This document shows positions 1 to 7,061 of a stretch of DNA of 64,000 nucleotides, one piece after another; within the stretch, counting starts at the first letter, position 1, and each line of letters opens with the position of its first letter. A model generated the notes under the pieces. The model did no database searches and was not told where the DNA came from. It saw only the letters and a program-made list of their open reading frames with translations. This stretch comes from Paenibacillus sp. MZ04-78.2 (lineage in GTDB: Bacteria; Bacillota; Bacilli; Paenibacillales; NBRC-103111): NCBI RefSeq assembly GCF_024213375.1, contig NZ_JANAVJ010000002.1, positions 62,001 to 126,000 of the forward strand. The letters run 5' to 3'. The translations under genes and the position numbers were made by a program.

Positions 1-110
1 GGATCAGGTATGGCTTCGGCTTTGACACGCCAGTGGCGAAGCTGCTCCCGCACCCCCGGCAGCAAAAAGCGATACACGCGCAGCATAAGTCCCATCGGGC
101 GTTGGGGCAT
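1..110 (-). CDS. ytpB: YtpB-like tetraprenyl-beta-curcumene synthase, 5' end only
   Basis: Only the first 36 or so codons are inside the window; the frame runs off the left edge. The visible start, MPQRPMGLMLRVYRF followed by LLPGV and a RVKAEAIPDP segment, matches the amino terminus I know for YtpB (DUF2600), the enzyme that cyclises linear C35 prenyl diphosphate to tetraprenyl-beta-curcumene in Bacillus. It lies 13 bp downstream of the unknown gene at 124-729 on the same strand, so the two are probably co-transcribed. No clear ribosome binding site precedes the ATG at 110-108; translation may depend on the upstream gene, or start at a later Met (position 95). The call rests on memory of the family, not on a search. 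Confidence 0.65.
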   Translation of the reverse strand, partial: MPQRPMGLMLRVYRFLLPGVREQLRHWRVKAEAIPD

Positions 111-123
111 GTCGACTGACGAA

Positions 124-729
124 TTACGGCGACTCAAGCAACGATCCCCCGCCTCCGCTTTGGACATAGCCGTATTCGAGAAGCATGCGCATCTCAAGCC
201 ATTGGATATGCTTCAGAAGCTCCTCGGCCTGCTCATCCCGTGTCCGGGTGACGTGCCGCTCGATCAACTCGTTAAACGCGCAGGGGTCCCAGCCGGAACC
301 GGATGCCCACTCCTCCAGCCGTTCCCTGAACGCCATATTTTTAATGCCCTGCAGGTCTGCCGTCCGCACGTAACGATGGGCCTGCTCCGCGAGCTCCGCA
401 TAAATCGGCAGGCTGCGCGCCATGCGAAACCAATAGGCGGCGTTAGGATGATCGCCTTCCATCCGGTGCATGATTCCGTGCCAATAGCTGCCTGCGGGAT
501 TATGAATTTCCTGGGACAGCATATGTGATTTCTCCAAGCTCTCGTTAAACAAATGCAGCCCCGCTTTCACTGTGAGCGCATACGCTTTCCGCTCCCCTTC
601 GAAGCTATCCAGCGACAGCTTTCCGATCCTGATATCGACCAAGTCGTCAAGCTCTTCGTCGGGATAAAGCGAAGGTTTATGCGACGTCAACTGCGCTGCG
701 AGCCTGCTGAGACTATCGGTCCAACTCAA
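124..729 (-). CDS. conserved protein of unknown function (about 201 aa)
   Basis: I do not recognise a named family. A TTG start at 729 is chosen because a perfect AAGGAGG sits at 738-744, 8 nt upstream; the frame remains open to 870 but those upstream codons are Pro/Gly/Cys-rich and lack a binding site. The protein is acidic and probably helical and soluble. A central stretch with HNPAGSYWHGIMHRMEGD followed by NAAYWFRMA has a Trp/His-rich look that suggests a repeat-like helical fold. No signal peptide or membrane segment. It lies between the small gene at 822-1139 and the ytpB start, all on the minus strand, suggesting a three-gene unit. Confidence 0.75.
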   Translation of the reverse strand: MSWTDSLSRLAAQLTSHKPSLYPDEELDDLVDIRIGKLSLDSFEGERKAYALTVKAGLHLFNESLEKSHMLSQEIHNPAGSYWHGIMHRMEGDHPNAAYWFRMARSLPIYAELAEQAHRYVRTADLQGIKNMAFRERLEEWASGSGWDPCAFNELIERHVTRTRDEQAEELLKHIQWLEMRMLLEYGYVQSGGGGSLLESP

Positions 730-821
730 GCTAACAACCTCCTTCTGCGTACCGTGTTGCCTTTCTATAGCTTTGCATGCATCGGGGTTCCCCCCATTAT
801 ATTCGGTAATGGGCCGCGCAA

Positions 822-1139
822 TCAGTGATGAACCGCACGGTCGGGCATGTCCTGATGAACCCGGAACCATGAGTGCAGCTCGTTGATCGAGCTGGCCAGA
901 TCGGCGATTTCACTGTTTAAGCGGCAGGACGTCGGAAAATGCTCTTCCACATTGAGCAGCTCCTGCTTCGCGATAATGACTCGCTCCAATTGCTTGACCC
1001 GATCGGGAATGCTGCCGCGGATTTCTTCCCAGCGCAGAAGCATCTCCGCTTGTTCCTGCTGACTATAGTCCTCAAAGTCCTGTTCAAGACGGGGCAGCGG
1101 AATGCCGAGACGTTTGTCCAGTTCAAACGTGTAAGTCAT
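822..1139 (-). CDS. small protein of unknown function (about 105 aa)
   Basis: A short, acidic, Glu/Leu-rich protein beginning MTYTFELDKRLGIPLP. The start at 1139 is preferred because AAAGGTGG precedes it at about 8 nt; the frame extends 13 codons further upstream (to 1178) without a binding site. The sequence from about residue 20 to 95 is almost all helix-forming, with heptad-like spacing, so a coiled coil or helical bundle is likely. No motif that I can assign. It is the first gene of a minus-strand run with the genes at 124-729 and 1-110, separated from the next by 92 bp. Confidence 0.65.
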   Translation of the reverse strand: MTYTFELDKRLGIPLPRLEQDFEDYSQQEQAEMLLRWEEIRGSIPDRVKQLERVIIAKQELLNVEEHFPTSCRLNSEIADLASSINELHSWFRVHQDMPDRAVHH

Positions 1140-1284
1140 CTCCGTTTCCACCTTTCTCACCTTTTCTCGATTATGCAAAAGGCACGCACCGTTTGATCGA
1201 TCCGTTTATCTATATAAATGTAACACGAACGATGAGTCGCTTCCAGTAGGTACGTAAATTTTTCTCCCTTGACTCCCCTATCCA

Positions 1285-1293
1285 TGTTATAAT
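1285..1293 (+). promoter_or_regulatory. extended -10 promoter for the MATE/MFS unit
   Basis: TG at 1285-1286, one base, then TATAAT at 1288-1293 form an extended -10 element about 30 bp before the ATG at 1323. A TTGACT lies only 13 bp upstream, too close for a standard -35, so the extended -10 probably does the work. Confidence 0.65.
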
Positions 1294-1322
1294 GTGTGGC
1301 ATGTGAAAAGAGGGAAGTCAAC

Positions 1323-1848
1323 ATGAACGATCTGCAGCAAACCCGTATTTCGTTTCGGCAGCTGCTTGCCTTCTTTGTTCCCCTCGGAATGTCGGCGAGC
1401 CTTGTAACGATCTCCCATGTCATCATTAACAGCACGCTGGCGCGCGCGGCCTCTCCCGAAATTGTCATCGCAAGCTACGCCCTGCCGATGAGCATTCTGG
1501 GCATTACCGAAAAACCGGCGGTCCTGCTGCGGCAGACGTGCTCCGCGTTGGTGCGCGACCGCCTCTCGTTTCGCGCATTGACGGCGGTCAGCCTGTATGT
1601 ACTCGGGGCCATCTTCCTCATCGGCGCATTCATCAGCTACACCCCCGCCGGACCGTGGGTGTTTTTGCGTTTGTTCGGGGTCGACGCTGCGATGGTCAAG
1701 CCGATGACTGGCTCAATCGCTCGGCGTCGCGGCGGAAGCGGCGGTCGTCTGGGTCGTGCTGCGCTCCGCTCTACGGGCGGACGAAGCCATTCCGAGGCCG
1801 CTGCCAGTCGCGGACCGAAAACCTAACGAATCGAGTGAAAGCTTATGA
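1323..1848 (+). pseudogene. MATE-type transporter with large internal deletion and frame change
   Basis: The first part, from the ATG at 1323 (AGAGGGA binding site), reads as an ordinary multi-helix efflux protein with segments such as FFVPLGMSASLVTISHVII and TEKPAVLLRQTCSALVRDR up to about 1700. After that the same frame turns into Arg/Gly/Ser-rich nonsense and stops at 1826. In the +1 frame from 1708 the protein resumes sensibly as LAQSLGVAAEAAVVWVVL, a final membrane helix and tail, and ends at a TGA (1846-1848) that overlaps the ATG of the next gene as ATGA. So the true carboxy end is still present and coupled, but roughly 240-250 residues of a family usually about 430 long are missing. 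I infer an out-of-frame internal deletion. The 168-residue product that can still be made is unlikely to work. Confidence 0.75.
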
Positions 1849-3035
1849 GTATGTCCAAACCCCCGTACAACGAGGTTGTGCTGCGCAGCTTTACATTTAC
1901 GTATTACATGACGATGGCCGTGATCACCTCGTTTTTTCCTTTATATTTCCAATCGAAAGGATATTCCACGCTGCAAATCGGACTTTTGTATTCGGTCGGA
2001 CCGATGATCGGGATCTTCTCGAACTTATTTTGGGGCGTGGCCAGCGATAAAGTCCGCAGCGTGAAAAAGATTTTGAACGTCATTTTTATCGGGCAGCTGC
2101 TGATGGCGACTTGGACGTTTCAGACCGATACATTCGGTCTTCTGATGGTGTTGATGGCCGCCTTCTTCTTTTTCCAGTCGCCGACCACCTCGCTGACCGA
2201 CAGCTTGATTCTGCTTACCGTAAGCCAAAACGGCAAAAGCTACGCGTCGTTCCGGGTCTGGGGCTCGATCGGCTTCGCCTTCGCGGCCCTCGTCTTCGGC
2301 CAGCTGCTCAAAAGCTACGGCGCCGGCCTGACCGTAGCGCTCTGCCTCGGCACGATTGCCTGCTCCCTGCTGCAATCGTTCCTGCTGAAGGATACGCGGG
2401 ACGTCAACGTGAAGAAGCCGGACTTTTCCGGGCTCCTCCCGATCATCGGCTCCCGTTCGTTTCTGGCGTTCCTGCTCACGGTACTAACGGTGTCCATCGC
2501 CCACCGGATGAATGACGGCTTTCTCGCGCTATTCTTGCAGCGGCTCGGCGGAGACCAATCCGTCGTCGGCTGGTCGTGGATGATGTCGGCGCTCAGCGAA
2601 ATTCCGGTTTTCTTCCTGCTCAGCAAATACGGCCACAAGCTGAAAGAGCTGCCGCTGCTGGCGCTCTGCTGTCTTGCTTATGCCGTACGCTTCCTGCTCA
2701 TGAGTCTGGTGGATAATCCGATGTGGGTGATTGCCATTCAATTGATGCATTCGGTCACGTTCGGTGTATTTTTATTTACGACCATCCGGTACATTCAGAG
2801 CGTCGTTCCCGATCATTTCCGGGCGAGCGGCCAGGCGGTGTTCGCGATTACGTGGTCCGGACTGGCCGGGCTGCTCAGCGGCACGATCGGCGGCTGGTTA
2901 TTCAACAGCTGGAGCCCGCACGCCGTGTATGCGGTCGGCTCCGTGCTCTCGTTCGTCGCCATGCTCGGATTTCTTGCCCTGTACGCCAAAGCGAAGAACG
3001 CTGCGGCAGGGGCCGGGCAAGATTCATTGCAATAG
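1845..3035 (+). CDS. MFS transporter, 396 aa
   Basis: A 12-helix major facilitator protein of normal length, probably of the MFS_1-like/nucleoside-symporter-like branch. It begins with a helix ending in SFFPLYFQSKGYSTLQIGLL, then the loop 2-3 motif region FWGVASDKVRSVKKIL, which is the family's conserved D-K/R motif between helices 2 and 3. The second half starts near PIIGSRSFLAFLLT. Substrate unknown; a drug or small-metabolite exporter is the likeliest role. The start ATG overlaps the stop of the broken MATE-type gene upstream (ATGA), so it was built to be translated with it, and its expression may now be changed because ribosomes on the broken gene stop 20 bp earlier in another frame. Only a weak GAGTG precedes the start. 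Confidence 0.9.
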   Translation: MSMSKPPYNEVVLRSFTFTYYMTMAVITSFFPLYFQSKGYSTLQIGLLYSVGPMIGIFSNLFWGVASDKVRSVKKILNVIFIGQLLMATWTFQTDTFGLLMVLMAAFFFFQSPTTSLTDSLILLTVSQNGKSYASFRVWGSIGFAFAALVFGQLLKSYGAGLTVALCLGTIACSLLQSFLLKDTRDVNVKKPDFSGLLPIIGSRSFLAFLLTVLTVSIAHRMNDGFLALFLQRLGGDQSVVGWSWMMSALSEIPVFFLLSKYGHKLKELPLLALCCLAYAVRFLLMSLVDNPMWVIAIQLMHSVTFGVFLFTTIRYIQSVVPDHFRASGQAVFAITWSGLAGLLSGTIGGWLFNSWSPHAVYAVGSVLSFVAMLGFLALYAKAKNAAAGAGQDSLQ

Positions 3036-3165
3036 CTGCCGGGCCGCCCCGCTATGATCTCAGCCGCAACGCTTCTCCCGGACGGAAGCAAGCAATATCA
3101 GATATCCGGACAAATGTTTTTCGGAACGGTTGGGAACTAAGCTCGCCCGGCTCCACGCCATACGG

Positions 3166-3194
3166 TTGTCATTTTCATCCGTCGCCGTTATAAT
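3166..3194 (+). promoter_or_regulatory. sigma-A promoter of nitroreductase gene
   Basis: TTGTCA (3166-3171), 17-bp spacer, TATAAT (3189-3194), about 65 bp before the start codon. Confidence 0.8.
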
Positions 3195-3259
3195 GGAAAA
3201 GAGTTTTTAGTACCAAGTCCTAAGAAATACCGCAAGCTAAAAAGAGAGGATGACCCGCA

Positions 3260-3925
3260 ATGACCGATACATCTACACTATCCTACCATGAATTCAAAAC
3301 GATTGCGCTTGACCGCCGCAGCATCCGCAAATATACGGATCAGCCCGTTGCCGTCGAAGATATTCGCGAAATCATCGATTGCGCCCGCTACGCCCCGAGC
3401 GATACGAACTCGCAAACATGGGAATTCATTGCCGTGATGAATCGCGACAAGATTAAAGAAATCGAACAGATTACTTGGGAGCAGCTGCACCGCAGAGCTG
3501 CCGAAGCAGAGCAGCGCGGCTTGTCCAAGGAAGGCCGCTTGCTGACCAAGTCGTTCGGACCTTACGCCACGGCTTTCTCGAATGCGCCTGTGCTGATCGT
3601 ATGTCTCGCTACGCCGTATAATTCCAAGTTCCGGGAGCGTATCTTCGATCCCGTCGAGCTGGTCGACGATGCGGTGTGGGCGGAAGAAGGCATCAAGAGC
3701 AGCTGCCTCGCCGCGCAAAACCTGATGCTGGCCGCGCATGCCCGCGGGCTTGGCACATGCCCGATGACCGGTCCGGTGCTGCTCGCCCAGGACCAGCTTC
3801 GCGAATATTTGGACATCCGGCCGGAATGCCAGATCAACATGGTCATTGCCCTCGGCTATCCTTCCGAGCGGCCCGCCCGCTTGCCGCGCAAGGAAATCGA
3901 CGACATTTTGCGTATCGTCGATTAA
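3260..3925 (+). CDS. nitroreductase family FMN oxidoreductase
   Basis: A 221-residue member of the nitroreductase (NfsA/FRase) family, flavin enzymes that use NAD(P)H to reduce nitroaromatics, quinones or other substrates as homodimers. The amino-terminal FMN phosphate-binding signature is clear as ALDRRSIRKYTDQPV (residues about 11-25), followed by ARYAPSDTNSQTWEF, the usual A-P-S-x-x-N-x-Q-x-W/P element. The carboxy part GLGTCPMTGPV and NMVIALGYPSERPARLPRK is the typical second flavin-contacting region and tail. Length is normal. Start supported by GAGAGGATGA upstream and by its own promoter. Monocistronic, followed by a hairpin. Physiological substrate cannot be told from sequence. Confidence 0.93.
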   Translation: MTDTSTLSYHEFKTIALDRRSIRKYTDQPVAVEDIREIIDCARYAPSDTNSQTWEFIAVMNRDKIKEIEQITWEQLHRRAAEAEQRGLSKEGRLLTKSFGPYATAFSNAPVLIVCLATPYNSKFRERIFDPVELVDDAVWAEEGIKSSCLAAQNLMLAAHARGLGTCPMTGPVLLAQDQLREYLDIRPECQINMVIALGYPSERPARLPRKEIDDILRIVD

Positions 3926-3944
3926 TGACGGAAACGACAAAAAA

Positions 3945-3983
3945 AACGCTTCGGACCAATCGGTATCCGCGGCGTTCTTTGTT
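3945..3983 (+). terminator. terminator after nitroreductase gene
   Basis: AACGC/GCGTT outer arms with an inner CGGA/TCCG pairing, followed by a T-rich stretch. Confidence 0.5.
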
Positions 3984-4018
3984 TTGACTATACGCATCTG
4001 GCTGTTAGCCCTGCAAAA

Positions 4019-4056
4019 AAAGCGGTTCCTGGAACGATTATTCCAAGAACCGCTTT
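4019..4056. terminator. bidirectional terminator hairpin
   Basis: 16-bp arms AAAGCGGTTCCTGGAA and its complement with one mismatch and a 6-nt loop. An A-run lies on its left side, so it serves minus-strand transcripts (cold-shock gene) as a T-tailed terminator and may also stop plus-strand readthrough. Confidence 0.85.
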
Positions 4057-4250
4057 GTACTTTTCATTTGGCATCGAAACTGAAACTAAAGCAAACTATC
4101 TAACGATGAGATGAAAACCGCCGCAGCGGTAAGTTTTCTTGCGAAATCAAGAAGCGAATTCAAGAAGTTTCATCGTTTTGATTTCTAAAAGAAAGCTTAT
4201 ATCAAAACCCGTCAACCGATTGTTGCCCGGGCATCGTAGTTAGTTTCGTC

Positions 4251-4448
4251 TTAAAGTTTGTGAACGTTAGCCGCTTGCGGACCACGGTTGCCTTGAACGA
4301 TTTCGAACTCAACCGATTGGCCTTCTTCCAAAGTTTTGAAGCCGTCGCCTTGGATTGCGGAGAAGTGTACGAATACGTCGTCGCCGCCTTCTACTTGAAT
4401 GAAACCGTAGCCTTTTTCTGCGTTAAACCATTTTACTGTACCTTTCAA
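4251..4448 (-). CDS. csp: cold shock protein, CspA/CspB family
   Basis: A 65-residue single OB-fold cold shock domain that binds single-stranded RNA/DNA and melts secondary structure in transcripts. Both nucleic-acid-binding motifs are intact: KGYGFI (RNP1) and VFVHF (RNP2), and the sequence runs [18 protein letters not shown] to the usual carboxy end PQAANVHKL. The start is a TTG at 4448: AGGAGG at 4458-4463 leaves a 9-nt gap to it, whereas the frame's earlier TTG at 4457 abuts the binding site. This gives the usual family length. A promoter is at 4495-4523, leaving a short leader of about 40 nt, so the long thermosensor-type leader of E. coli cspA is absent. A small hairpin near 4115-4131 and the strong one at 4019-4056 follow it. 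Confidence 0.95.
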   Translation of the reverse strand: MKGTVKWFNAEKGYGFIQVEGGDDVFVHFSAIQGDGFKTLEEGQSVEFEIVQGNRGPQAANVHKL

Positions 4449-4494
4449 TGAAAACAACCTCCTAGATGTATCGCCATCAAGGGCGAATGGTTAA

Positions 4495-4523
4495 AGTATA
4501 TCACCCTTATCAGGATAAATCAA
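4495..4523 (-). promoter_or_regulatory. sigma-A promoter of cold-shock gene
   Basis: Reading the minus strand: TTGATT (4523-4518), 17-bp spacer, TATACT (4500-4495). Confidence 0.7.
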
Positions 4524-4546
4524 TAAGACCTAAATTATACGCGGCC

Positions 4547-5245
4547 TTATTTTTGTATGCGCAGCAGTTGGTCGGAACCTGGAATAAAGGGCAATTCCGA
4601 GAGTTCCAAAGAGGCCTCGAATCCGGCTGTCTGCAGCTCTTCCAGAAGCCGGTCCAGCATCGGATACCGGTCCCATTGCAACGTGAAAACGGGGTATACC
4701 CGCACCTCTCCGCCTGTTCGGCACACCCTTAGCAGCTCATGCAGCGCGCGGGTGTGAAAGTCATAGTCGAATTGCTCATGGTACAGAAATAAAAAGTGGC
4801 TGCACAGCACAAGGCCGAACGAACCGTCCTCATATGGAAGGTGAGGCAGCTTGGCCGCCGTATATTTGTCTCCTTCGGAAGAGTGCCCATAATCGTCGGC
4901 AAACCGCTTGATAGACGCCTCTCGCATCGCACGATGCTGGTCCGGGTCGCCATAGAACGTCCAATCAAAGTTCTCCCGCAGCTTGGTCAATTTTCCGGTC
5001 GATACTTCGATTTCCGTCATCCCGTGGCGGTAAATTCCTTCTGCCGACAGCTCGTACATCGGATCGGCCGCTTTGGCCGCCAATCCGCGGGCAGCGGCTT
5101 CCGCAACAAACGACGAAGCTCCTGCGGCCACGTCCAAAATCGGACCCGCCTCCAGCAGCTCCGGCTTCAGCCTAAACATGCGTTCGTACTCGGCAAACGA
5201 CCGGCAGGTCATTGCCACTCCAATCTGCTCATACCCTCTGCTCAT
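4547..5245 (-). CDS. class I SAM-dependent methyltransferase
   Basis: About 232 residues. The SAM-binding motif I is ILDVAAGASSFVAEAAARG, near residue 36, followed by an acidic residue region at AKAADPMYEL. A motif IV-like LPYEDGSFGLVLCSHFLFLY marks the post-cofactor strand, and HELLRVCRTGGEVRVYPV is the motif V/VI region of small-molecule methyltransferases. Substrate unknown. I place the start at the ATG at 5245, preceded by GGAGAGCGGAG; an ATG eight codons upstream (5269) is possible but has poor signals, and another 11 codons downstream follows GGAGTGG. Monocistronic between the cold-shock gene and an oppositely oriented small gene. Confidence 0.85.
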   Translation of the reverse strand: MSRGYEQIGVAMTCRSFAEYERMFRLKPELLEAGPILDVAAGASSFVAEAAARGLAAKAADPMYELSAEGIYRHGMTEIEVSTGKLTKLRENFDWTFYGDPDQHRAMREASIKRFADDYGHSSEGDKYTAAKLPHLPYEDGSFGLVLCSHFLFLYHEQFDYDFHTRALHELLRVCRTGGEVRVYPVFTLQWDRYPMLDRLLEELQTAGFEASLELSELPFIPGSDQLLRIQK

Positions 5246-5411
5246 CTTTCTCCGCTCTCCTCTGCTCATGTATGGAATAGTTTGGCCCCACCCGCCCTTC
5301 GGCCGATGCTGGAGCTTATTGGAATTTTATCATGGACTATGGCGATTGACAATCGCTATATGGTGCCCGCTTGGTTGAAGCCAAGATCAATTCATGCTAA
5401 GGTAAAGAGGT

Positions 5412-5434
5412 AGCGATGGGTCTCTCCATCGCCC
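5412..5434. other. small hairpin before the 81-residue gene
   Basis: Arms GCGATGG and CCATCGC with a 7-nt loop, in the leader of the gene starting at 5466. No T-run follows, so it is not a standard terminator. Function unknown. Confidence 0.4.
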
Positions 5435-5465
5435 GCAACCAATGGAATAGAAAGAGGTAACAGCC

Positions 5466-5711
5466 TTGAAAAATCAGGGGATTAAAAAACATACGATCTA
5501 CAAAAAAGACAAATGGAACATGCTGACAGTCGAGGTCAACGGAAAGCAGTTGATTTTAAGAGAAATTTCCGACCAGTGGGGCGAGGATTGCCATACGTTT
5601 CTCAGCCGCCCGGAGATGATGCATTGGGTGAACGAACGCTTCTCGAAGGAACGGTTCCAAGGCACCGACGAAGAGCTTGAGAGTATTATGGAAGCTTTCC
5701 GTCAAGTTTAA
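5466..5711 (+). CDS. small protein of unknown function (81 aa)
   Basis: A TTG-started reading frame preceded by AAAGAGGT at 7 nt. Sequence starts MKNQGIKKHTIYKKDKW and has a basic amino end and an acidic, helix-rich carboxy half (DEELESIMEAFRQV). The WGEDCHTFLSRPEMMHWV middle carries aromatic residues as in a folded domain rather than random frame. No motif recognised. It lies just upstream of the promoter of the manganese riboswitch; whether it is co-regulated is unclear because that promoter lies after its stop codon. No terminator is visible behind it. Confidence 0.65.
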   Translation: MKNQGIKKHTIYKKDKWNMLTVEVNGKQLILREISDQWGEDCHTFLSRPEMMHWVNERFSKERFQGTDEELESIMEAFRQV

Positions 5712-5734
5712 TGCGAATTTGGACATCTTTTTGC

Positions 5735-5764
5735 TTGACGCCCGGCTTGTCCATTCGGTATAAT
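5735..5764 (+). promoter_or_regulatory. sigma-A promoter of the riboswitch-terC transcript
   Basis: TTGACG (5735-5740), 18-bp spacer, TATAAT (5759-5764). Transcription should start near 5771, just before the aptamer. Confidence 0.85.
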
Positions 5765-5784
5765 GAGGGCAATTACATAAGGAT

Positions 5785-5907
5785 GTCCTCCAAAGGGGAG
5801 TAGCTGTCACAGTAAAGTCGTCAGTTCGGGTTCTGGGAAGAGCCCCGGCTTTATTGGCAACGAAACGTTGTTAGCAAGACCTTTGCCATTGAAGTAAAGG
5901 TCTTTTT
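5785..5907 (+). ncRNA. yybP-ykoY manganese riboswitch
   Basis: The leader contains the hallmark sequences of the yybP-ykoY aptamer: AAAGGGGAGTAGC at its 5' side (about 5792-5804), GTCGTCAGTTC, a stem-loop with CGGG/CCCG pairing, and TTATTGGCAACGAAACG followed by TAGCAAGACC. Known members bind Mn2+ at a two-helix junction and switch on exporters of the TerC, MntP and P-type ATPase types. The element ends in a perfect intrinsic terminator GACCTTT...AAAGGTC plus T5 (5878-5907), whose 5' arm can compete with the aptamer's closing helix, consistent with transcriptional control. The downstream gene encodes a TerC protein, as expected. Call from motif recognition only; no covariance model was run. 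Confidence 0.9.
5878..5907 (+). terminator. riboswitch terminator 1
   Basis: 7-bp arms GACCTTT/AAAGGTC with an 11-nt loop and following T-run; probable expression platform of the manganese riboswitch. Confidence 0.85.
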
Positions 5908-5912
5908 GGTGG

Positions 5913-5949
5913 AAAAATGACCTGTACCGATATGGTAGAGGTCATTTTT
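5913..5949 (+). terminator. second hairpin with T-run before terC
   Basis: 11-bp perfect arms AAAAATGACCT/AGGTCATTTTT with a 15-nt loop, starting 5 nt after the first terminator. It ends in T5 and would itself act as a terminator. Confidence 0.7.
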
Positions 5950-5993
5950 GTGTAAAATACTAACACCAACAACGTAAGAAGGAGTGGTACGAC

Positions 5994-6791
5994 ATGGAAT
6001 GGTTGTCCGTAGATTTTTTAATTGCCCTGATGAACATTGTCTTAATCGACCTCGTACTTGCCGGGGACAATGCCATCGTCATCGCACTCGCAGCGCGCAA
6101 TTTGCCGAAAGCACAGCAAAAAGGCGCAGTCCTCTGGGGAACGGTCGGCGCCGTTATCATTCGCGTCATCGCCACAATCGCCGTCGTCTGGCTGCTGAAG
6201 ATGCCGGCCCTGCTGCTCATCGGCGGAGTCGTGCTAGTCTGGATCGCCTACAAGCTGCTGGTGGACAAGAAAGACCATGCCATCGAAGCCAAGCCGCAGC
6301 TCTGGCCTGCTATTCGTACGATTATCATCGCTGACGCGGCCATGGGCTTCGACAACGTCATGGCGGTTGCCGGCGCTTCTCACGGCAGCTTCCTTCTGGT
6401 GGTACTCGGCCTCATTATCAGCGTGCCGATCATGGTATGGGGCAGCACTTTGTTTATCCGGCTGCTGGAGAGGTTTCCTTGGATCATCTACATCGGTTCC
6501 GGCGTACTCGCTTATACCGCGGGTTCGATGCTGACAGGCGACCTGCTTGTGAAGGAATGGTTTATCGCCAACCCGATCGTGAAGTGGGGCTTGGTTGCCA
6601 TCGTCGTTCTGGGCGTCCTCCTGGCGGGCTACTGGAAAAAGGTCTACGGTTCCTTGGTATCGATTAACGAGAGCGGCCACCTGACGATCCCGCCCGAGCT
6701 GGAGCATGGAGCGGACATCCAACCGAACGATAGCTTCGAAGCGAAGCGCGATGAAAAAGGACGTATGATCTTGGTGAAGTCGCGAGGCTGA
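5994..6791 (+). CDS. TerC family membrane protein with AbrB-like tail
   Basis: A 265-residue TerC/YkoY-type integral membrane protein, a family linked to manganese export and metalation of secreted proteins in Bacillus. The signature D-L-x-L-A-G-D-N-A helix is present as IDLVLAGDNAIVIALAARN near the amino end and is repeated in the second half as ADAAMGFDNVMAVAGAS, each with the paired acidic/Asn residues thought to bind metal. Seven or so hydrophobic helices span residues 10-215. The last 45 residues (from about 222) leave the membrane and read SGHLTIPPELEHGADIQPND...GRMILVKSRG, which resembles the swapped-hairpin AbrB/MazE fold. Start supported by AAGGAG 9 nt upstream. Controlled by the manganese riboswitch. 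The final codons and stop lie inside a long palindrome (6777-6997). Confidence 0.92.
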   Translation: MEWLSVDFLIALMNIVLIDLVLAGDNAIVIALAARNLPKAQQKGAVLWGTVGAVIIRVIATIAVVWLLKMPALLLIGGVVLVWIAYKLLVDKKDHAIEAKPQLWPAIRTIIIADAAMGFDNVMAVAGASHGSFLLVVLGLIISVPIMVWGSTLFIRLLERFPWIIYIGSGVLAYTAGSMLTGDLLVKEWFIANPIVKWGLVAIVVLGVLLAGYWKKVYGSLVSINESGHLTIPPELEHGADIQPNDSFEAKRDEKGRMILVKSRG

Positions 6792-6997
6792 ATGGTTGTT
6801 CTTGAACATTGAAATAACGTGCTCGCTAAGCGGTAAAGTAACTGCCTCCGGCCGCTGTTGACAACGGGTTATATGAATTGGATATTATGGTAATAACCCG
6901 TTGTCAAAGGCGGCACGCAAGCTCTCCGGCAGTTACTCTACCTTCTGTGCGCATTATTTCAAATGAAAGTTCAAAAACAAAATCAGCCTCGCGGCTT
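6777..6997. repeat. long imperfect palindrome, about 105-bp arms, overlapping terC stop
   Basis: The two halves of this interval are diverged inverted copies. Matching blocks from outside in: CGCGAGGCTGA (6781-6791) with its complement at 6983-6993; TTGAAC; TGAAATAA; GGTAnAGTAACTGCC with GGCAGTTACTnTACC; and a perfect 15-bp TTGACAACGGGTTAT (6858-6872) with its complement at 6893-6907, closing on a 20-nt loop. Short insertions separate the blocks. No T-run follows, so it is not an ordinary terminator, although it lies between convergent genes. It could be a MITE-like element or an inverted duplication. Confidence 0.85.
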
Positions 6998-7017
6998 TTA
7001 GGGTGAGGTAACTACGA

Positions 7018-7048
7018 AAAGCCGGCACATTCCACTAGTGCCGGCTTT
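7018..7048 (-). terminator. terminator after TPP enzyme gene
   Basis: Perfect 11-bp arms AAAGCCGGCAC/GTGCCGGCTTT with a 9-nt loop; on the minus strand a T4 follows, 14 bp past the stop codon. Confidence 0.85.
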
Positions 7049-7061
7049 GCTGTGCTTAAGC

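Noticed and set aside
1269-1293. TTGACT/TATAAT as a standard sigma-A promoter
   Set aside because: Spacer is only 13 bp. Retained instead as an extended -10 promoter.
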